The notes beneath the pieces are model-generated. The model was not told where the DNA came from. It saw nothing but the letters and a program-made list of their open reading frames with translations, and searched no databases. Below, piece by piece: positions 5,658 to 10,163 of a stretch of 10,163 nt of DNA. The position numbers and the translations under genes are program-made. The first letter of the stretch is position 1, and every line of letters starts with the position of its first letter. Source of the stretch: UBA6168 sp041163745 (GTDB taxonomy: Bacteria; Bacteroidota; Bacteroidia; Chitinophagales; Saprospiraceae); NCBI GenBank assembly GCA_041163745.1, contig JBEAQU010000102.1, forward strand, positions 1-10,163, given 5' to 3'.

Positions 5658-7577
5658 TCAAACCACCACTTCCTCCGGCACGTCTTCCGATACCTCCGCC
5701 ACCAGGTCCTCCACCTCGTTCTGAACCAGATCCACTCGCAGATTGTCAATGATGAAATCCTGCCGCTCCGGTGTGTTCTTCCCCATGTAATAATACAACA
5801 GCTTCTCCAGGTCCGTTTCGCTCTGCAACACCACCGGCTCCAACCGCATGTTCTCGTTGATGAAATCTTTGAATTCCCCCGGCGAAATCTCTCCCAATCC
5901 CTTGAACCGGGTTATCTCTGCCTTGCCTTTCAGCTTCCTGACCGCCTGCTGCTTCTCCATCTCGCTGTAGCAGTAATAGGTCACCCGCTTGTCACGAACA
6001 CGGAACAATGGCGTCTGCAGGATGTACAGATGGCCGTTCCGCACCAGGTCCGGGAAGAACTGCAGGAAAAAGGTAAGCAGCAGCAATCGGATGTGCATCC
6101 CGTCCACATCCGCATCCGTGGCGATCACAACCCGATTGTACCGAAGGTCGTCCAGGTCGTTCTCAATGTTCAGTGCATGTTGCAACAGGTTGAACTCCTC
6201 GTTCTGGTAGACAACCTTCTTGGTCATGCCGAAACAGTTCAACGGCTTTCCCCGAAGACTGAATACCGCCTGTGTCTCCACATCGCGGGCTTTAGTAATG
6301 CTGCCGCTCGCCGAATCTCCCTCGGTAATGAAAATGGTGGTTGCGTTCCGCTTTTCCTCTTCTACCTTACGGACCGGGTCGTTGAAATGCACACGGCAAT
6401 CCCGCAGTTTCTTGTTGTGCAGATTGGCTTTCTTCGCCCGCTCGTTGGCCAGTTTCTTGATGCCGGCAATCTCCTTGCGCTCCCGCTCCGATTGCTGGAT
6501 ACGCTGCTGGAGCGCCTTGGCCACCCCCTCGTTCTTGTGCAGGAAATTGTCCAGTTCCCGATCCAGGAAATCCCCGATGAACTTGCGGACGGACATCCCC
6601 CCGTTCGGCGACATCTCCAGCGAACCCAACTTCGTCTTGGTCTGCGACTCGAATACAGGCTCCTCCACCCGAACACTCACCGCCGCCACGATAGATCCCC
6701 GGATATCCTTCGGGTCGTAATTCTTGTTGTAAAACTTGCGCAACACATTCACCAACGCCTCCTTGAACGCATTCAAATGCGTCCCTCCCTGCGTCGTGTT
6801 CTGGCCGTTGACAAAAGAATAGTACTGCTCGCCGTAGTGGTTGCCATGCGACAGCGCCAACTCTATGTCCTCTCCCACCAAGTGGATGATCGGATACCGG
6901 AGGGTTTCCGCCTGGGTCTTGTTCGACAACATGTCCAACAACCCCTTGCGCGAAAAAAATGTCTTGCCGTTGAAATTGATCTTCAATCCCGCATTCAGGT
7001 AGGCATAATTCCATAACTGGGTTTCCAGGTACTCCGTCCGGAAACTGAACTTCCGAAACACGGCATCGTCCGGCCGGAACGTCACCAGGGTCCCGTTTTC
7101 CTCCGCTGTACGTGCCAAGGCATGGTCTGTCTCTATCTCCCCCTTCCGGAATTCCGCCGACTTCATTTGCCCGTCCCGTACCGAAGACACCTTGAAATAT
7201 TCGGACAAGGCGTTGACAGCCTTGGTCCCGACTCCGTTCAAGCCGACGGATTTCTTGAACGCCTTGCTGTCGTACTTGCCTCCTGTATTGATCTGGGAGA
7301 CACACTCCACCACCTTTCCCAACGGAATCCCACGTCCGTAATCCCGTACCCTGACCGTCCCGTCCTTCACCTCGATGTCTATCTGCTTTCCGTAACCCAT
7401 GACGTATTCGTCTATGCAGTTGTCAATCACTTCCTTGACCAACACATAAATCCCGTCGTCCGCCGTGGATCCGTCTCCCACCTTGCCAATGTACATCCCG
7501 GGCCGCAACCGAATGTGCTCCCGCCAATCCAGGTGGCGGATGTTGTCTTCCGAATAACTGATGCTTGTGTCTGCCAT
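5658..7577 (-). CDS. parE: DNA topoisomerase IV subunit B (type IIA ATPase subunit)
   Basis: This is the ATPase subunit of a type IIA topoisomerase (639 aa), which unlinks daughter chromosomes together with ParC. In order: GHKL ATPase domain with RLRPGMYIG (23-31), catalytic E49 and Mg-binding N53 in KEVIDNCIDE, RDYGRGIP (78-85) and NGVGTKAVNALS (114-125); transducer domain with the ATP-sensing QTKTKL (312-317); and TOPRIM domain with EGDSASGS (419-426), DADVDG (488-493, metal ligands) and RFKGLGE (557-563). The opening EDNIRHLDWREHIRLRPGMYIG and the absence of GyrB-specific insertions favour ParE over GyrB. ATG 7577 is chosen because similarity begins right after it and GAAGG lies a few bases upstream; the frame stays open to 7724, but that extension looks non-coding. 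parC is not adjacent on the side that can be seen. Confidence 0.93.
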   Translation of the reverse strand: MADTSISYSEDNIRHLDWREHIRLRPGMYIGKVGDGSTADDGIYVLVKEVIDNCIDEYVMGYGKQIDIEVKDGTVRVRDYGRGIPLGKVVECVSQINTGGKYDSKAFKKSVGLNGVGTKAVNALSEYFKVSSVRDGQMKSAEFRKGEIETDHALARTAEENGTLVTFRPDDAVFRKFSFRTEYLETQLWNYAYLNAGLKINFNGKTFFSRKGLLDMLSNKTQAETLRYPIIHLVGEDIELALSHGNHYGEQYYSFVNGQNTTQGGTHLNAFKEALVNVLRKFYNKNYDPKDIRGSIVAAVSVRVEEPVFESQTKTKLGSLEMSPNGGMSVRKFIGDFLDRELDNFLHKNEGVAKALQQRIQQSERERKEIAGIKKLANERAKKANLHNKKLRDCRVHFNDPVRKVEEEKRNATTIFITEGDSASGSITKARDVETQAVFSLRGKPLNCFGMTKKVVYQNEEFNLLQHALNIENDLDDLRYNRVVIATDADVDGMHIRLLLLTFFLQFFPDLVRNGHLYILQTPLFRVRDKRVTYYCYSEMEKQQAVRKLKGKAEITRFKGLGEISPGEFKDFINENMRLEPVVLQSETDLEKLLYYYMGKNTPERQDFIIDNLRVDLVQNEVEDLVAEVSEDVPEEVVV

Positions 7578-7786
7578 ATGTCTGCCTTCGTTTTTGTTAC
7601 TTACAGGTGGGTCGGATCTTCCCCCACACACCGATTCGGCCTGCCCGGTCAACTTACCGGCCTGCAACAGCCCTTCCATCCAGACTCTGTAGTTGCCGAT
7701 GGATTCACGCTTCCAGACGACCAACCACCGCTTGCATCCCAGGCGACCCGGCTGCCCTGTGATGCTCGGGGCTTACCCGGTATCCG

Positions 7787-7834
7787 CAAATGTAACCGAT
7801 TGCAGAACCTTCTGATGCTGTTTTGGCAAAGCTA
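7787..7834 (-). promoter_or_regulatory. Candidate parE promoter region (two -7-like boxes)
   Basis: On the minus strand TAGCTTTG (7834-7827) and TACATTTG (7794-7787) both fit the Bacteroidota -7 consensus TAnnTTTG. Neither has a good TTG at the expected -33 spacing. The first lies just inside an AT-rich stretch (7835-7875), as promoters often do. Use of either would give a parE 5' untranslated region of more than 200 nt. Confidence 0.35.
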
Positions 7835-9244
7835 ATGGTTTTAATCAAAATTTAAAACATTTTGTTTTTGTTTCAGTGTGGGTTGACGTAATTGTCCTGT
7901 TTCCTGCCCATAACGCGGATACCATGCCGGGACGGATACCACCCACCGGCCTGCATTGCTTGCCGACTAAAACTACAAACCAGCAGCGCAGCTGGTATCC
8001 GCCGCCCGTGGTATTTCCTTACCGCCGCCACACGGCTAGGGTGCCCCTGTTGTACCAAGATGCCGCACTACCATTTCCAAGGACGGCTTCAGTTTGTTAT
8101 ATCATACGATCATGTGATTTGTGCGTCGTTAAAATATGATATGAATTCGCTGTTTCCACCGACTAACAAATCAAACCGCATCGAGGATGTTGATGCATAA
8201 CGAGGGCTTGCCCAGTCAGGGGTTTTGTACGCGGACTTTCCCATTGGTGGCTCTCCCCATAGGATCGATGTATGACAAAACAATCCAATACTTATGTGAT
8301 GTTCCAATTCCAAAGAAATTCATCGCCTTTTTTTCACTGTTTTCCCGTCCTGGCTTTCTCCTCCAATCCTAATGAGCTGAAGAAAAATCGATGAATATCA
8401 GCCATTACTTTTGAAAAGGATGTGTCTTCCTGTAACCGGATGTATGCATTCTTTTCCGCTCTCTGACGGAGTTATCATTATGCCTGATGCCTTGGGAGGA
8501 GTGTTCGTTGTTTTCCTGAGAAACCGATGCTCAGGAAAATGGATGATGATTGCCGGTATTTTCAATATGATATTGACCGGATTCAGAATTAAACGCACTG
8601 CCGCATCAGGCCGGGCAGTTCATGATTCGTGTCATAGTATCATTGAAGATCAAACTAAAACCAACTCATATTAAGCATATTGGGTCCATATTGGAATCCT
8701 ACTCCCTGGGTGAACTTTCAAAATGACATGCCGTCAACCTTATTTTTACATTTGGAAATATGCTCATAGGAATCGGTGTTTGGGAAAATGGATTTCGTTT
8801 CAGCGGACAACAGGTTAAAACGATTATAGCGATTGTTGGTCATTTCATGCGTCATTCCAGGTATTCCGGCGAGCTATTGTTTCATTTGGTAATGGTAGGT
8901 GATTTGGAATCGGGACCGCCTTCTTCATGGCTTCCCCCTGCCATATTAACCGGAATGTTGTTCCAAGGGACATCATGCGTTTCCCCATTCTACGAACGCA
9001 ATAGAATCAATATTTACCGCAGACTGTTTTCCAGGTTGAAATAGGTCGGAAGATTCTCTCCCGCTAATCAACTTGGCCACTGTGCATTTTGTCTGGTGGC
9101 CATATGTCTTTACGCCAATCCTTGTCAGTTGTATGGAAAAATTACTGCGCCAAGAACTTACATGCTAGCAACACTCTTTTTTTTACCTAAATCCAAAGTA
9201 AGTTGCCTTTGGATACAGAAATGGAAACAGGGCCCTGTTGAGCA
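7835..9244. other. Gene-poor region of about 1.4 kb, AT-rich after about 8100
   Basis: I see no convincing gene. Frames of 60-102 codons exist on both strands (for example 8411-8674 and 8760-9044 on +), but they overlap frames on the other strand and match no family I recognise. Base composition changes near 8100 from GC-rich, like the flanking genes, to clearly AT-rich. A perfect 8-bp inverted repeat, ATCCAAAG / CTTTGGAT (9191-9198 and 9207-9214), has no T-run. The stretch could be decayed accessory DNA, an unrecognised non-coding RNA locus, or hold one short real gene. I cannot tell which. Confidence 0.5.
7916..8001. repeat. CGGATACCA repeat cluster (two direct, one inverted)
   Basis: CGGATACCA occurs at 7916-7924 and 7933-7941, 17 bp apart, and its exact complement TGGTATCCG at 7993-8001. 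The inverted pair could close a stem around 51 nt, or the three sites could be protein-binding sites. It lies about 100 bp upstream of the candidate parE promoter. No function is known to me. Confidence 0.5.
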
Positions 9245-9655
9245 CCTTTGGAAGGGGGCGCAAATCAAATTGTCGCTTAGGCAGCCTCTTTGCATCCCAT
9301 TTGCTAAACCAAACGGTCAGATCACCAATCCATTGCAAACCAGCCCGCAAAGCGGGAGGCTTGGCCAAACAGAATCTGCCCAGCGCCGCAATCCCTCCCC
9401 GTGAGCGGGGAGCAAAATCCTTTTAATTGAAAAAGCCAAAAATTTTCAATACATCGCCAATGGAAAAATTACACAAGAAAAATTCCCGTAATTAGCCGAA
9501 TTCTCTAAAATTCGCAGACCAGCACTCCCCGCGAAGCGGGAACAAGAACCTCGCTTGAACTTCCAATCCGCTATGCCATCATCCTTTCGGCCGCGACATC
9601 GCACGTCAACCCTTCCTCCATGCGGAACCGACAATTTGATTTGCACCCCTTGGAA
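9245..9655. mobile_element. Candidate non-coding repeat element of about 410 bp with inverted ends
   Basis: The left end carries GCAAATCAAATTGTCG (9260-9275). Its exact reverse complement, CGACAATTTGATTTGC, is at 9629-9644, and looser similarity extends outward (CCTTTGGAAGGGGG at 9245-9258; ACCCCTTGGAAGG at 9645-9657). Inside are three GC-rich hairpins: 9344-9356 (CCCGC, loop AAA, GCGGG), 9395-9412 (CTCCCCG, loop TGAG, CGGGGAG) and 9528-9540 (CCCGC, loop GAA, GCGGG). The right half recurs at 1-201. No transposase is encoded. This resembles a MITE-like or other dispersed repeat mobilised in trans, but no target-site duplication was established. Confidence 0.5.
9448..9655 (+). repeat. Copy 2 of the interspersed repeat found at 1-201
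   Basis: Collinear with copy 1 over about 200 bp and in the same orientation. It includes the CCCCGCGAAGCGG hairpin core and the terminal CGACAATTTGATTTGC motif. Substitutions and small indels are spread throughout, so neither copy is a recent duplicate. This copy forms the right half of the larger inverted-end element. Confidence 0.75.
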
Positions 9656-9783
9656 GGGTATCGGTAATTCAATCTTTCACATTTCAAAAACTTTATGGAA
9701 CAAATAGGTAAGCAAATTATGCGTTGACTTCATTTTGCCACTACTTTCCGATCCCATCAACAGAAAGCCATCAATAAAAAAAT

Positions 9784-9820
9784 AAAAAAAACGGCTACAC
9801 TATCAAAGCATAGCCGTTTT
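9784..9820 (-). terminator. Rho-independent terminator for the minus-strand gene at 9866
   Basis: Read on the minus strand, AAAACGGCTA (9820-9811) pairs with TAGCCGTTTT (9797-9788) around a 13-nt loop, a perfect 10-bp stem. It continues into an uninterrupted run of T (to 9784). It starts about 45 nt after the stop codon of the helix-hairpin-helix gene. Only four T follow on the plus strand, so the minus direction is favoured. Confidence 0.85.
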
Positions 9821-9865
9821 ATCGTGATACGTAGATCCGATTCCTTGTCTCGAACCGGATGTAGC

Positions 9866-10163
9866 CTACACCTCGCTCATTAGTATGGCGGCCGATTCGG
9901 CCCACTTTGATGTGTCACGCTTCCTACTCATCTTGTTCTCCTCCAATATTTCCCGAAAACGCTCCTCCGAGGTACTCGCCATTTGCGCAAAGGTATGGAT
10001 CCCGCTCCTGTGCAACGCTTCCAATACCTTGATTCCCACACCATTGATTTTGGTAAGGTCATCGCCGTCCAGAAACGGTGTTTCTTCGGCAATCATTATT
10101 TCCGGGCCCTGCTCCGCTGCTTCCTGCAACGCTACGGCCTCTTCCGTTTCTACAGACGGCTCC
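9866..10163 (-). CDS. Helix-hairpin-helix domain protein, C-terminal part (N-terminus outside window)
   Basis: The frame is open to the window edge, so only about the last 98 residues are seen. An acidic, Ala-rich linker (EPSVETEEAVALQEAAEQGP and on) leads into a helix-hairpin-helix unit, DGDDLTKINGVGIKVLEAL, then HRSGIHTFAQMASTSEERFREIL and a short closing DTSKWAESAAIL. This is the familiar pattern DDLTxIxGIGPKxxxxLxxxGIxTFxxLA, found as a C-terminal extension on several Bacteroidota proteins, including some annotated as ribosomal protein L21 or L17, and elsewhere as a DNA-binding module. Which protein this is cannot be told without the N-terminus. A TTG at 10129 can serve as a start on paper, but the upstream residues fit the same linker, so I treat it as internal. 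A strong terminator follows the stop. Confidence 0.75.
   Translation of the reverse strand, partial: EPSVETEEAVALQEAAEQGPEIMIAEETPFLDGDDLTKINGVGIKVLEALHRSGIHTFAQMASTSEERFREILEENKMSRKRDTSKWAESAAILMSEV

Noticed and set aside
6030..7016. 328-residue frame on the plus strand opposite parE
   Set aside because: It lies wholly antisense to the conserved ATPase, transducer and TOPRIM motifs of parE and has no family match.
7578..7724. A 49-residue N-terminal extension of parE
   Set aside because: The frame is open, but the residues do not resemble the family; ATG 7577 gives the normal start MADTSISYSEDNIRHLDW.
8411..8674. Small frame of 87 codons as a real gene (likewise 8760-9044)
   Set aside because: No recognised domain, non-ATG start for the first, no convincing ribosome site; described in the gene-poor region instead of being called.
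9183..9368. 61-residue minus-strand frame overlapping the repeat element
   Set aside because: It crosses the inverted end of the repeat element and the frame is not kept between repeat copies.
10127..10129. TTG as the true start of the helix-hairpin-helix protein
   Set aside because: The frame continues to the window edge with the same acidic linker composition, so the gene most likely begins outside.

Overview
The window looks like chromosomal DNA of a moderately GC-rich member of the Bacteroidota. The signs are a phenylalanine/tyrosine gene cluster that includes a fused DAHP synthase-chorismate mutase, a Bacteroidota-style topoisomerase IV subunit B, and a promoter matching the TAnnTTTG consensus of this phylum. 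Shine-Dalgarno sequences are weak or absent. These assignments come from reading motifs by eye, without database searches.

Layout. 1-201: a diverged copy of an interspersed non-coding repeat. 444-772: a leader that appears to hold TWO complete attenuators in series. Each has a very short reading frame packed with Phe/Tyr/Trp codons, an antiterminator arm GGGAC just after the stop codon, and a Rho-independent terminator whose 5' arm is GTCCC. 803-5105 (+): four genes, pheA (prephenate dehydratase), a class I aminotransferase, tyrA (prephenate dehydrogenase) and DAHP synthase/chorismate mutase. 5300-7577 (-): parE followed downstream by a DUF1653 gene, convergent with the aromatic operon, with a perfect GC-rich hairpin (5161-5190) between the two units. 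7578-9865: about 2.3 kb without a convincing gene, including a small CGGATACCA repeat cluster, an AT-rich stretch, and a ~410 bp non-coding repeat element with inverted ends whose right half is the second copy of the 1-201 repeat. 9784-9820: a strong terminator for the minus strand. 9866-10163 (-): the C-terminal part of a helix-hairpin-helix protein that runs off the window.

How it works together. DAHP synthase commits carbon to the shikimate pathway, and its fused chorismate mutase makes prephenate. PheA and TyrA divide prephenate towards phenylpyruvate and 4-hydroxyphenylpyruvate, and the aminotransferase probably makes Phe and Tyr from these. The leader peptides are rich in the very amino acids the operon makes. 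The simplest model is ribosome-stalling attenuation applied twice: when charged tRNA-Phe/Tyr is scarce, the ribosome stalls, GGGAC pairs with GTCCC, the terminators cannot form and the operon is read. The doubled attenuator is the main discovery in this window. The repeat element is the second.
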